From NCBI RefSeq assembly GCF_002234405.1, contig NZ_NMQT01000038.1, positions 1 through 64,000 of the forward strand: a stretch of 64,000 nt of DNA. Reading direction: 5' to 3'. Below the pieces are notes generated by a model. It searched no databases. It saw only the letters and a list, made by a program, of their open reading frames with translations, and had not been told where the DNA came from. How positions within the stretch are numbered: the first letter of the stretch is position 1; every line of letters starts with the position of its first letter. The translations under genes were made by a program, and so were the position numbers. This document shows, piece after piece, positions 27,710-36,210 of this stretch. The stretch is from Amycolatopsis thailandensis (lineage in GTDB: Bacteria > Actinomycetota > Actinomycetes > Mycobacteriales > Pseudonocardiaceae).

Positions 27710-27735
27710 TGATAACAACACGAATAACTTTATCA
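27710..27735. promoter_or_regulatory. TGATAA-N14-TTATCA inverted repeat and possible promoter
   Basis: In an AT-rich island upstream of both the XRE regulator and the subtilisin gene, TGATAA (27710-27715) and TTATCA (27730-27735) face each other. On the plus strand TTGATA (27709-27714) and TATCAG (27731-27736), 16 bases apart, also resemble a -35/-10 pair. A regulator bound here could affect both genes; this is an inference from position. Confidence 0.35.
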
Positions 27736-27923
27736 GTCTGGGGTAACACTCCAGGGGCGCCTTCTGCCAGGCGAAAACCCCTTTCCGGACGAGCGGTGCT
27801 ACTCCTTTTGGCCTAGTACTGGTAACTGTGAATCATTGCCCGCCACCTGGCGCACCGGCTTGCATGGCCTCAGCAACGATCATCCTCCCGGGTGATCCGC
27901 ACGGCGCGGCAGGAAGGGAACCA

Positions 27924-29174
27924 GTGAGCAAGTCCCGGAAGAACCTGAAGTCCCGAAAGACCCGTAGCGGCCTCGTGGCGGGTGTCGCCCTCGCCGGCGT
28001 GACCGCGGCTGTCGCCACCTTCGGCGCGGGTGCGGCCAACGCCGACCAGCAGGGCGAGATCCGTGACGCCGGTGTGGCCAACGCGGTCGGCGGCAGCTAC
28101 ATCGTCGTCCTCAAGCCGACCGCGGTCGGCCAGGGTGTGGCCGCGGCGAACGAGGTCACCGCGAACGTCGCCTCGAAGGCACAGGGCCTCACCGGTCAGT
28201 ACGGCACCACGCTGTCCCGCACGTTCGGCTCGGCGCTGAACGGCTTCTCGATCAAGGCCGACGAGGCCGCCGCAAAGCGTCTCGCCGCCGACCCGCAGGT
28301 CGCGTACGTCGTCCAGAACAAGACGTTCAAGATCAGCGAGACCCAGGACAACCCGCCGTCGTGGGGCGAGGACCGCGTCGACCAGGCGGACCTGCCGCTC
28401 GACAACAAGTACACCTACCCGACGAAGGCCGACAACGTCACCGCCTACGTCATCGACACCGGTGTCCGCGGTTCGCACAAGGACTTCGGTGACCGCGCGA
28501 CCGGCGGCAAGGACTTCGTCGACAACGACGACACCCCCAACGACGAGCACGGTCACGGCACGCACGTCGCCGGCACCATCGGCGGCACGGACCACGGCCT
28601 GGCCAAGGGCGTGAAGATCGTCGGCGTCCGCGTGCTGGACGCCAACGGCAGCGGCACCACCGAGGGTGTCGTCGCCGGTGTCGACTGGGTCGCGGCGAAC
28701 GCCAAGGGCCCGTCGGTCGCCAACATGAGCCTGGGCGGTGGCGCGGACGACGCCCTGGACGCGGCGGTCAAGGGTGCCATCGACAAGGGCGTGACCTTCG
28801 CGCTCGCGGCGGGCAACGAGTCCTCCGACGCCGGCACCACTTCCCCGGCGCGGGTCAAGGAGGCCATCACGGTGGCCGCCAGCGACAAGACCGACAAGCA
28901 GGCCAGCTTCTCGAACTACGGTTCGGTCGTGGACCTGTACGCGCCGGGTGTCGACATCACCTCGACGTGGGGCACCGGTGACGACGCCACCAACACCATC
29001 AGCGGTACCTCGATGGCTTCGCCGCACGTCGCCGGCGCTGCCGCGCTGTACCTCTCGGCCCACCCGGACGCCACTCCGGCCCAGGTCTCCGAAGGCCTGG
29101 TCGCGGCGGCCGCCGACGGCAAGATCAGCAACCCGACCGGGGGCACCGCGAACAAGCTGCTCCAGGTGAAGTAA
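27924..29174 (+). CDS. Secreted subtilisin-like serine protease (S8) with I9 propeptide
   Basis: The 416-residue preproprotein begins with a basic signal sequence (residues 1-38), then an I9 inhibitor propeptide (SYIVVLKP to VAYVVQNK, about 55-130), then a proteinase K-like S8 domain. The catalytic triad is Asp178 (VIDTGV), His211 (HGTHVAG) and Ser363 (GTSMASPH). There is no C-terminal domain, so the mature enzyme is about 28 kDa. The GTG at 27924 has AGGAAGGGA upstream and gives a normal signal peptide; the frame also runs back to 27828. A strong hairpin follows the gene. Confidence 0.9.
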   Translation: MSKSRKNLKSRKTRSGLVAGVALAGVTAAVATFGAGAANADQQGEIRDAGVANAVGGSYIVVLKPTAVGQGVAAANEVTANVASKAQGLTGQYGTTLSRTFGSALNGFSIKADEAAAKRLAADPQVAYVVQNKTFKISETQDNPPSWGEDRVDQADLPLDNKYTYPTKADNVTAYVIDTGVRGSHKDFGDRATGGKDFVDNDDTPNDEHGHGTHVAGTIGGTDHGLAKGVKIVGVRVLDANGSGTTEGVVAGVDWVAANAKGPSVANMSLGGGADDALDAAVKGAIDKGVTFALAAGNESSDAGTTSPARVKEAITVAASDKTDKQASFSNYGSVVDLYAPGVDITSTWGTGDDATNTISGTSMASPHVAGAAALYLSAHPDATPAQVSEGLVAAAADGKISNPTGGTANKLLQVK

Positions 29175-29188
29175 GACCCTTTCGGACA

Positions 29189-29225
29189 GGCTGCCCCCGG
29201 CGAACTCCAGGCGCCGGGGGCAGCC
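29189..29225 (+). terminator. Terminator hairpin of the subtilisin gene
   Basis: The perfect 14-bp arms GGCTGCCCCCGGCG (29189-29202) and CGCCGGGGGCAGCC (29212-29225) enclose a nine-base loop, 14 bases after the stop codon. No T-run follows. Confidence 0.65.
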
Positions 29226-29273
29226 ATCCGTCCGAGGGGCGCCGGACTTGTTACCAACGGGTAAGCTCCAGCC

Positions 29274-30026
29274 ATGGTCCTGCGGAAGAACATCCTGATC
29301 ACCGGGGCGAGCTCCGGACTCGGCGAGGGAATGGCCAGGCAGTACGCCGCCAGAGGCCGCAATCTGGCGCTGGCCGCCCGCCGTGTCGACCGGCTCGACG
29401 CCCTCGCGGCGGAACTCGAGAAGGCGTATCCCGGCATCACCGTCGTCACCCGGAAGCTGGACGTGAACGACCACGACCAGGTGTTCACCGTCTTCGAAGA
29501 GTTCCGTGAAGCGCTCGGCTCCCTCGACCGTGTGATCGTGAACGCGGGGCTCGGCAAGGGGCAGCCGATCGGCTCCGGCAGGTTCGACGCCAACCGCCAG
29601 ACGCTCCAGACGAACTTCCTCGCCGCGGCCGCCCAGATCGAGGCCGCCGTCGGTATCTTCCGCGAGCAGAAGGAAGGCCACCTCGTCGTGGTTTCCTCCT
29701 TCTCCGCGCTTCGCGCCTTCCCCGGCAACTTGACCGCGTACGCCGCTTCGAAGGCGGGCGTCTCGGCACTGACCGAGGGCACCCGCATCGAGCTGATGAA
29801 GACGCCGATCAAGGTCACCCAGCTGCTGCCCGGGTTCATCGAGTCGGAGATGAACGTGGACATCTCGAAGATCCCGCTCGCCACCAAGGCGGAGGCGGGT
29901 GCGCAGGCGCTGGTCAAGGCGATCGAGACCGAGAACGCGAAGGCGTTCGTCCCGTCTTGGCCGTGGAGTGTGCTGGCGAAGGTGTTCCGGTTCGTCCCGG
30001 TGTCGGTGCTGAGGAAGTTCGGGTGA
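29274..30026 (+). CDS. SDR family NAD(P)-dependent oxidoreductase
   Basis: The 250-residue protein is a classical short-chain dehydrogenase: cofactor site TGASSGLG at residues 10-17, NAG near 91, catalytic Ser in VVVSSFSALRA near 142 and YAASK near 155. The C-terminus (WPWSVLAKVFRFVPVSVLRKFG) is hydrophobic and basic, suggesting loose membrane contact. It heads a four-gene plus-strand run with an APH-like kinase, a histidine phosphatase and an SMP-30 protein. The substrate is not evident. Confidence 0.85.
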   Translation: MVLRKNILITGASSGLGEGMARQYAARGRNLALAARRVDRLDALAAELEKAYPGITVVTRKLDVNDHDQVFTVFEEFREALGSLDRVIVNAGLGKGQPIGSGRFDANRQTLQTNFLAAAAQIEAAVGIFREQKEGHLVVVSSFSALRAFPGNLTAYAASKAGVSALTEGTRIELMKTPIKVTQLLPGFIESEMNVDISKIPLATKAEAGAQALVKAIETENAKAFVPSWPWSVLAKVFRFVPVSVLRKFG

Positions 30027-30033
30027 CCTGTTG

Positions 30034-31095
30034 ATGACCGCCGCGGACAAGACCGTCGAGGTACGCGGCGAGGACGCTTTCGACCCCGCCGCGGTGCACG
30101 CCTGGCTGGCCGGACGGGTGCCCGGCCTCGGCGACACACCGCCCGGGGTCCGCCAGTTCCCCGGCGGTGCTTCGAACCTCACGTACCTGCTGACCTACCC
30201 GGACCGGGACCTGATCCTGCGCCGGCCGCCGCTGGGGCACAAGGCCGCGTCCGCGCACGACATGCGCCGTGAGTTCCGGGTGCAGCAGGCGTTGCGGCCC
30301 GTCTTTCCTTACGTGCCCGAGGTCCTCGCCTTCTGCGACGACGAAACCGTGCTCGGCGGCGACTTCTACGTGATGGAACGCCTCGAAGGCCTGATCCTCC
30401 GCGGAGACCTGCCCGCTGGTTTCGCATTGCCGCCGGAGAACGCGCGCGAGCTGTGCGGCAAGGTCGTCGACAGGCTCGTGGAGCTGCACGCCGTCGACGT
30501 CGAGGCCGCCGGGCTGGCCGACCTCGGCAAGGGCGCCGGATACGTCGAGCGCCAGGTGCGCGGCTGGTCCGAGCGATTCCTCAAGGCGCGCACAGAGAAC
30601 GTCCCGGACTGCGCCGAGGTGATGGCGTGGCTGAAGGAGAACCAGCCGTCCGAGGTCAAGATCTGCCTGATCCACAACGACTACCGGCTCGACAACCTGG
30701 TACTCGACGACGACCTCGGCATCATCGGCGTCCTCGACTGGGAGATGGCCACCCTCGGCGATCCGCTGATGGAACTCGGCAGCACCCTCGCGTACTGGGT
30801 GCAGGACGACGATGACGACGTCATGAAGCTCAGCCGCCGTCAGCCGACGCACGTGCCCGGGATGTACACGCGCGAGGAGTTCGTCCGGCGGTACGCGGAA
30901 CGCTCCGGCCTCGCGATCGGCGACTGGACGTTCTACGAGGTGTACGGCCTGTTCCGGCTCGCGGTGGTGATCCAGCAGATCTATTACCGGTTCCACGAAG
31001 GACAGACGACCAACCCGGCGCTGAAGGATCTCTGGCAGTTCGTCGGCTATCTGGACGGGCGCTGCCGCCGGATCATCGGAGGAGGGCGCGCGTAG
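30034..31095 (+). CDS. Phosphotransferase family (APH/ACAD10-like kinase)
   Basis: The 353-residue protein is an aminoglycoside-phosphotransferase-fold kinase, with the catalytic loop IHNDYRLDNLVLDD near residue 211 and the metal motif LDWEMATLGDPLMELG near 232. It belongs to the group related to the kinase domain of ACAD10/ACAD11 and to mycobacterial FadE36-like proteins, which phosphorylate hydroxyacyl-CoA compounds in known animal cases. It starts eight bases after the SDR stop, and the histidine phosphatase follows without a gap. This supports a common acyl-chain function, as an inference. Confidence 0.85.
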   Translation: MTAADKTVEVRGEDAFDPAAVHAWLAGRVPGLGDTPPGVRQFPGGASNLTYLLTYPDRDLILRRPPLGHKAASAHDMRREFRVQQALRPVFPYVPEVLAFCDDETVLGGDFYVMERLEGLILRGDLPAGFALPPENARELCGKVVDRLVELHAVDVEAAGLADLGKGAGYVERQVRGWSERFLKARTENVPDCAEVMAWLKENQPSEVKICLIHNDYRLDNLVLDDDLGIIGVLDWEMATLGDPLMELGSTLAYWVQDDDDDVMKLSRRQPTHVPGMYTREEFVRRYAERSGLAIGDWTFYEVYGLFRLAVVIQQIYYRFHEGQTTNPALKDLWQFVGYLDGRCRRIIGGGRA

Positions 31096-31752
31096 ATGGG
31101 TGCGATCTACCTGGTCCGGCACGGGCAGGCGTCGTTCGGCGCGGAGAACTACGACCAGCTCTCGCCGCGCGGCTTCGAACAGTCCACTGTGGTCGGTGAG
31201 GAACTGCTGCGGCGAGGTGTCGAGTTCACCCAGGCGCGGTCGGGTTCCCTTGCCCGGCAACGGGACACGGCCGCGACGGCGTTGAAGGTACTCGGCTCGG
31301 GGATCGCCGTCGTCGAGGACGAACGCTGGAACGAGTACGACCACGTCGACATCGCGAAATACCATGCCGCCGGTGTCCAGCAGACCGATTCGCGGGCGTA
31401 TCAGGCCGCTTTGGACGGTGCGCTGAGCGCGTGGGTCTCGGCGGGCGCGTCCGGTCCGTGCGCCGAGACCTGGCCTCGGTTCCTGGAGCGGGTCAAGGGC
31501 GCGCTGGCCGACGTCGTGGCGTCGCTGGGCAAGGGCGAGCATGCCGTCGTCTTCAGCTCCGGTGGCGTGATCGCGACGGTCTGCGGCGCGCTCATGGGTA
31601 CGCCCGAGGCGGGGCTGCTGAAACTGAACCGGGTCACCGTCAACGCGGGCATCACGAAACTGGTGTCCGGCCGCGGCGGGGTGACCCTGTTGTCGTTCAA
31701 CGAACATCCGCATTTCGAGGCGGAAGCCGCGAAACTGCTCACCTACCGCTAG
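31096..31752 (+). CDS. Histidine phosphatase (phosphoglycerate mutase-like) family protein
   Basis: The 218-residue protein has the catalytic RHG motif at residues 8-10 (LVRHGQASF), the second basic site in SGSLARQRDTA near 51, and the C-terminal half of the active site in VFSSGGVIATV near 157, where the usual His is replaced by a Ser-Gly-Gly context. It should be a phosphatase, not a true mutase. Its ATG follows the kinase stop directly, so the kinase and phosphatase may act on the same metabolite. Confidence 0.8.
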   Translation: MGAIYLVRHGQASFGAENYDQLSPRGFEQSTVVGEELLRRGVEFTQARSGSLARQRDTAATALKVLGSGIAVVEDERWNEYDHVDIAKYHAAGVQQTDSRAYQAALDGALSAWVSAGASGPCAETWPRFLERVKGALADVVASLGKGEHAVVFSSGGVIATVCGALMGTPEAGLLKLNRVTVNAGITKLVSGRGGVTLLSFNEHPHFEAEAAKLLTYR

Positions 31753-31762
31753 GAGACACGCG

Positions 31763-32680
31763 ATGGCGTTCGGCGAGGTCACGGTCATCCCGGTCAACGG
31801 GCACGGTCCCGAGGACGTCGTGGTCGACGACCAGGGGCGGATCTACACCGGCGTCGACGACGGGCGGATCCTGCGTGTCTCGCCGGACGGCAAGCGCATC
31901 GACGTCCTCGGCGACACCGGTGGCCGCCCGCTGGGGCTGGAGTTCTTCGGTGACGACCTCCTGATCTGCGACGCCAAGGCCGGGCTCTTGACGATGCCGC
32001 TGGCCGGTGGCGCCATCACCACCTTGGCGACTTCGGCGGTGGGGCTGGACTTCGTGTTCTGCAACAACGCCGCCGTGGCCGCCGACGGCACCGTGTACTT
32101 CACCGACTCGTCGCGCCGCTTCGGCATCGAGAAATGGCGCGACGACCTGATCGAGCAGACCGGCGGCGGCAGGCTGCTGCGCCGGACGCCCGACGGGAAG
32201 ATCGACCAGCTCGCCGACGGTTTCCAGTTCGCCAACGGGGTCGCGCTGCCGCCCGACGAGTCCTATGTGGCCGTCGCCGAGACCGGCGCCTACCGGGTTT
32301 CGCGGTTCTGGCTCACCGGGGACAAGGCCGGCACGCGCGACTACCTCGTCGACGATCTGTGGGGCTATCCCGACAACATCTCGACCGGCAGTGACGGGCT
32401 GATCTGGATCACCGTGGCCAGCCCGAAGGTGCCCGCGCTTTCCTTGGTGCAGAAGCTCCCCGCGCCGCTGCGGGCCGGTGTCCGGGCGCTGCCGACGGCC
32501 TTGCAGCCCGCACCCGCGAGGGAGTGCGGGGTGCGCGGGGTGACCGCGGACGGGAAGCAGGTCCACGAACTGCGCGGGGAGATCGACGGGTTCCACGTGC
32601 TCGTCGGCGTCCGCGAGCGGGCCGGGAAGCTGTATTTCGGCTCGCTGGAGGACAACGCGATCGCCGTCACGTCAGTCTAG
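31763..32680 (+). CDS. SMP-30/gluconolactonase/strictosidine synthase-like protein
   Basis: The 305-residue protein has the beta-propeller pattern of the SMP-30 and strictosidine-synthase-like group: GPEDVVVDDQGRIYTGVDDGRI at the start, NNAAVAADGTVYFTDSS near 94, FANGVALPPDESYVAVAETGAYRVSRFW near 153, and WGYPDNISTGSDGLIWI near 197. Members are calcium-dependent lactonases or esterases. It lies 10 bases after the histidine phosphatase gene, as the last gene of the operon. Its end overlaps the convergent VOC gene by nine bases. Confidence 0.85.
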   Translation: MAFGEVTVIPVNGHGPEDVVVDDQGRIYTGVDDGRILRVSPDGKRIDVLGDTGGRPLGLEFFGDDLLICDAKAGLLTMPLAGGAITTLATSAVGLDFVFCNNAAVAADGTVYFTDSSRRFGIEKWRDDLIEQTGGGRLLRRTPDGKIDQLADGFQFANGVALPPDESYVAVAETGAYRVSRFWLTGDKAGTRDYLVDDLWGYPDNISTGSDGLIWITVASPKVPALSLVQKLPAPLRAGVRALPTALQPAPARECGVRGVTADGKQVHELRGEIDGFHVLVGVRERAGKLYFGSLEDNAIAVTSV

Positions 32681-33142
32681 GCAGAATTCGTTGCCCTCCG
32701 GGTCTTGCATCACGATGAACCCGAGGCTCAACGGCTGCTCGGGCTCGAAACGCTTCACCCGTTTCGCGCCCAAGGCGACGAGCCTCGCGCACTCGGCTTC
32801 GAACGCCGCCATGCGCTCGTCCCCTTCGAGGCCGGGGGCGGCCCGGATGTCGAGGTGGACGCGGTTTTTGGCGACCTTGTCCTCCGGGACCTGCTGGAAG
32901 AAGATCTTCGGCCCCACACCGTCCGGGTCTTCGAGGGCGGATCGAGTGTTGCGCTGATCCTCGGGAACGCCGACACGCTCCAGGAACTCGTCCCACGCGT
33001 CCAGCGGGTCGGTGCCCTCGGGTACCTCGACCCCGGGCGGGCCAGGGTGGACGTAGCCCAGGGCTTCGCGCCAGAAGAGGGAGAGGGCTTTCGGGTCGTG
33101 GGCGTCGAAGGTGACCTGGAATTCGCGGCTCTTGCGGTTCAT
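32672..33142 (-). CDS. VOC (glyoxalase-like) family protein
   Basis: The 156-residue protein belongs to the vicinal oxygen chelate superfamily in its glyoxalase-like 6 form: QVTFDAHDPKALSLFWREALGY at the start, KIFFQQVPEDKVAKNRVHLDI in the middle and VMQDPEGNEFCL at the end. Substrates of this type are largely unknown. It is divergent from the WYL regulator with 53 bases between the start codons, so that regulator may control it. Confidence 0.85.
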   Translation of the reverse strand: MNRKSREFQVTFDAHDPKALSLFWREALGYVHPGPPGVEVPEGTDPLDAWDEFLERVGVPEDQRNTRSALEDPDGVGPKIFFQQVPEDKVAKNRVHLDIRAAPGLEGDERMAAFEAECARLVALGAKRVKRFEPEQPLSLGFIVMQDPEGNEFCLD

Positions 33143-33195
33143 GGGACCACCCTGGCACGCCTAGCGGACAGGATCGGTCCGCTATCTCTGACACG

Positions 33196-34152
33196 ATGGG
33201 TGACATGGAGGACGAGCGAGGGACGACCGAGCGGGTGCTCACCCTGCTCGGGCTGCTCCAGCAGCGCGCGGTGTGGACCGGTCCCGAGCTGGCGGACCGG
33301 CTCGGCGTCACCCCGCGCACGATCCGGCGGGACGTCGAGCGGCTGCGCGCGCTCGGCTATCCGGTGCAGGCCAGCAACGGTGTCGGCGGTGGTTACCAGC
33401 TCGGCCCCGGCCACGACATGCCGCCGCTGCTGCTGGACGACGAGGAGGCGATCGCCACCGCGGTCTCCCTGCTCGCCGGCGCGGGCGGCGGTGAGGCCGC
33501 GCTCCGGGCGCTGACGAAACTCGACCGGGTGCTCCCGGCCAGACTGCGGCACGAGGTGCGCGCGCTGTCCGGCTCGATCGTGGCCTTCGACGGAAGCCGC
33601 GCGCCGATCGACCCCGACGTGCTCATGACGCTGGCCCGCGCGTGCCGCGACGAGGTCGAGGCGGGCTTCTCGTATCCGTCCTCCGGTGCCGCCGCTTCAC
33701 GGCGAGTGGAGCCGTACCGCTTGGTGGCTTCCGGGCCGCGTTGGTACCTCTTGGCTTTCGACCTCGACCGCGACGACTGGCGCACCTTCCGCGTCGACAA
33801 GATGACCGAGGTTTCCGCGCGGTCTTGGCGTTTCCGCCCGCGCGCGGCGCCCGACGCGGCGGCTTATGTGCAGGAGAACGTGGCCAGCCGGGTGTATCGG
33901 CATCAAGCGCGCTTTCTGGTGCACGCGCCTGCTTCGGTTGTCCGGGCGCAGATTCCGGCTTCGGCGGCTGTGGTTCGCTCGCTTGGGCGTTCGCGATGCG
34001 AGGTTCTGAGTGGGGCCGGGGACCTGGATTTCCTGCTGATGCATGTGGTGTTGCTGGGGCATTCGTTCGAGGTGATCGAGCCGGTGGAACTGGGGGAGCG
34101 GTGCCGGGTTCTGGCCGAACGCTTGCTTTCGGCTGGGGTTCGTCGTAGTTAG
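33196..34152 (+). CDS. WYL-domain transcriptional regulator (YafY type)
   Basis: The 318-residue protein has an N-terminal winged helix (residues 10-65, TGPELADRLGVTPRTIRRDVERL) followed by a WYL domain near residues 135-205 (VEPYRLVASGPRWYLLAFD, RTFRVDKMTEV) and a C-terminal WCX-like extension. WYL regulators bind ligands or nucleic acid and often act in stress responses. From about 33640 onward codons ending in T become frequent, unlike the first half and the neighbouring genes. The gene is divergent from the VOC gene, its likeliest target. Confidence 0.85.
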   Translation: MGDMEDERGTTERVLTLLGLLQQRAVWTGPELADRLGVTPRTIRRDVERLRALGYPVQASNGVGGGYQLGPGHDMPPLLLDDEEAIATAVSLLAGAGGGEAALRALTKLDRVLPARLRHEVRALSGSIVAFDGSRAPIDPDVLMTLARACRDEVEAGFSYPSSGAAASRRVEPYRLVASGPRWYLLAFDLDRDDWRTFRVDKMTEVSARSWRFRPRAAPDAAAYVQENVASRVYRHQARFLVHAPASVVRAQIPASAAVVRSLGRSRCEVLSGAGDLDFLLMHVVLLGHSFEVIEPVELGERCRVLAERLLSAGVRRS

Positions 34153-34300
34153 TCGGGTGGCTGCGGAGGTTGGGTTTCTTGGTGGGATGGTGTGTTGTGC
34201 TTTGGGTTGTCTCGCGGTTAGTCGGCTGGCTGCGGGGCTTAGGTCGCTTGGTGGATCGGTGTCCTCCGTGCTGCGCTTTCGGCTTCTTCTCAGTTAGTCG
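34148..34300. repeat. Degenerate tandem repeat, period 69-76 bp
   Basis: GTTAGTCG starts at 34148, 34217 and 34293, each followed by a related G/T-rich stretch with GGCTGCGG or AATGCGG. The first unit covers the stop codon of the WYL gene. The region is less GC-rich than its surroundings and lies upstream of the DUF222-HNH gene. Confidence 0.5.
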
Positions 34301-34361
34301 ACTTAATGCGGGGCTTCACTCGGAAGTGGTGAATGCGCGGGTTCGCGGTAACGCAAAATTA

Positions 34362-34392
34362 CGAACACGTGTTCGAGGATTAGGTGTATTAT
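34362..34392 (+). promoter_or_regulatory. LexA (SOS) box and -10 element of the DUF222-HNH gene
   Basis: CGAACACGTGTTCG (34362-34375) is a perfect 14-bp palindrome that fits the mycobacterial LexA consensus, GAAC-N4-GTTC with flanking C and G. TATTAT (34387-34392) makes a good -10 box, so LexA would cover the -35 position. Transcription would then start near 34399, at a GTG codon, giving a leaderless mRNA. Confidence 0.75.
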
Positions 34393-34398
34393 AAAGAT

Positions 34399-35652
34399 GT
34401 GTCCGAGACCTTCCTTCCCGAACTCCCGCAGGAGTTGTGGCGTGCCGGCAAGCTGGAGCTTGCTCATGGCGTGCAGCAGTTCTTGCAGCTGATGCGGGTC
34501 GCCTCCGCCGCTCTGGGGCAATTCCTGGCGGAGATCGAGTCTCGGGGTTCGAAAGACTTGTATGGCTATGGGTCGACGGCGGCGTGGTTCGCTGATGTGG
34601 CTGGGTTGTCTCGGGGTGAAGCGCAGTCGGTGGTGAAGCGGGCGATCGCGTTGAACCCGACCCGTAATCTGGATGGCACCGAGGTTCCGGCCTTCGCACC
34701 CACCACGGGTGCGGCAGCCGCCGAGGGCATGATCGGGGACGAGCGGATCGACCAGATCCTGGAGATCTTGGGGAGACTCACGTCTGACACGTCGGCCGAG
34801 GATCGGGCCACTGCGGAGAAGATCCTCGGGAATCTGGGCCGTGGAGCTGGTCCCCGGCAGCTGGTGAACGCGGAGACGAGCCTGCTCGGCTGGCTGGATC
34901 CCGACGGGAACGAACCCAAAGACCCCGAACCGAAACAGCCACGCCGAGAGATCACCCTCGAGCGTCGCAAGGACGGGTTCTGGAAACTGAACGGCCTGCT
35001 CGATGACGAAACCGGCGCCCGCACCGCCGCCGCCCTGGAGGCGTACGCGAAGCCTCGCCCGGTGGACGAGTTCGGCCAGGCTGACTTGCGGATGAAGTGC
35101 GAGCGCCTGGGTGATGCGTGGGCGGAGCTCCTTGACTTGGCGATCGCGTGTCCTGATCAGCCCGGCACCAGCGGATACCGGACCTTGGTGCACGTGACCA
35201 TCGGCCTGGAAGAGCTGAAGACCGGGATCGGGAAAGCCTGCCTCGACTTCGTCGGGACCATGACCGCCCGCGAAGCGCGGATGGCCGCATGCGACTGCCT
35301 GATGCTGCCCGTGGTGATGAACGCCGCCGGGGAACCCCTCGATGTGGGGCGACTACGACGGTTCGTCACCCCAGGCCAAAGACGGGCACTCAATATCCGG
35401 GATCGGGGCTGTGCGTTCCCGGGCTGTCATCGGAAACCGAAGAACTGCCACGCCCACCATATTGAGCACTGGGCAGACGGCGGCCCGACCGATCTCCGGA
35501 ACCTGGTGCTGCTGTGCGGTTTTCATCACCGACTGATCCACCACGGTGACTGGCACGTCCGCATGGCGGCTGACGGGCTACCGGAGTTCATTCCGCCCCA
35601 GTATTTGGACCCGCTACAACGAATCCGGCGCAACACCCTCAACCGCGCCTGA
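34399..35652 (+). CDS. DUF222 and HNH endonuclease domain protein (13E12 repeat family)
   Basis: The 417-residue protein has a DUF222 domain (about residues 15-290) and a C-terminal HNH nuclease domain with CAFPGC, HAHHIEHWADGGPTDLRNLVLLCGFHHRLIHH, which holds the His-Asn-His residues and structural cysteines. This is the 13E12 family of Mycobacterium tuberculosis, several members of which are LexA-regulated. I chose the GTG at 34399, the predicted transcription start; a GTG at 34384 with GAGGA upstream is an alternative. Wobble positions are less GC-rich at the 5' end. It is followed by an IS relic, consistent with an accessory origin. Confidence 0.85.
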   Translation: MSETFLPELPQELWRAGKLELAHGVQQFLQLMRVASAALGQFLAEIESRGSKDLYGYGSTAAWFADVAGLSRGEAQSVVKRAIALNPTRNLDGTEVPAFAPTTGAAAAEGMIGDERIDQILEILGRLTSDTSAEDRATAEKILGNLGRGAGPRQLVNAETSLLGWLDPDGNEPKDPEPKQPRREITLERRKDGFWKLNGLLDDETGARTAAALEAYAKPRPVDEFGQADLRMKCERLGDAWAELLDLAIACPDQPGTSGYRTLVHVTIGLEELKTGIGKACLDFVGTMTAREARMAACDCLMLPVVMNAAGEPLDVGRLRRFVTPGQRRALNIRDRGCAFPGCHRKPKNCHAHHIEHWADGGPTDLRNLVLLCGFHHRLIHHGDWHVRMAADGLPEFIPPQYLDPLQRIRRNTLNRA

Positions 35653-35659
35653 ACTCCCT

Positions 35660-36110
35660 GCATGACCCGAGGAGCCCGCCAGCCTTACCGGCGACGGGCT
35701 CCTCGGCATGCCCACGAGCAGGTCGCGAATGCGGTGTTCGTCGCTGCCTGGCGGACTCGCAAGGTGGTGGCGACAGGCACTATTCGTTGGCCTGTAAGTA
35801 GTGCTTCGAGGTCGTCGGCTGGGGTGTGCCAGCCGACGGTTTCACGGGGCGGCCGTCGAGTTCGGGGGCGAGGTCCGCTGGAGGAGTGCAGAGTGCGGCT
35901 GATGCTGGTCATCGCGGCGGCGGCGTCGCGTCCGTGGGAGCAGATGCGGCAGGATCGCGAACGGGATGCCCAGGGTCAGGTCGCCTTCCCAGTACCCGGG
36001 GACGGCGCGGTCGGCGGGTCGTCGCAGATCTTGATTCCGCCAGCGGCCCCGAGCCCGCGGCGCAGCGCACCCGGCCCGGACGTACAGCGCTTGGCGGATC
36101 GACCGGAATC
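35660..36110 (-). pseudogene. IS30-family transposase relic
   Basis: On the minus strand, pieces of an IS30 transposase appear in order but in different frames. SIRQALYV (near 36100) and GPGALRRGL come first, then RPADRAVPGYWEGDLTLG (near 35985), which corresponds to the family motif RAVPGHWEGDLI. ELDGRP and RETVGWHTPADDLEALL (near 35830-35780) follow, corresponding to the conserved C-terminal RPRKTLGWxTPA. At least three frameshifts and a deletion of the DDE core separate them, and the N-terminus is missing. No terminal inverted repeats were found. Confidence 0.7.
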
Positions 36111-36210
36111 TCCGGCCGACCCGGGAATTCCGGCACCGGTCTCCGCGCGACCTGGCGGGGGACCATCTACAGTCCAGCCGGCCTGCACGGACCGACACCG
36201 TGCCCATCGG

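Noticed and set aside
27870..30182. 770-codon minus-strand frame opposite the subtilisin and SDR genes
   Set aside because: It covers a signal-peptide protease and an SDR with full catalytic motifs; the antisense product shows only compositional bias.
34170..34394. 74-codon plus-strand frame between the WYL and HNH genes
   Set aside because: It consists of the degenerate tandem repeat, lacks a ribosome site and runs through the LexA box and -10 element.
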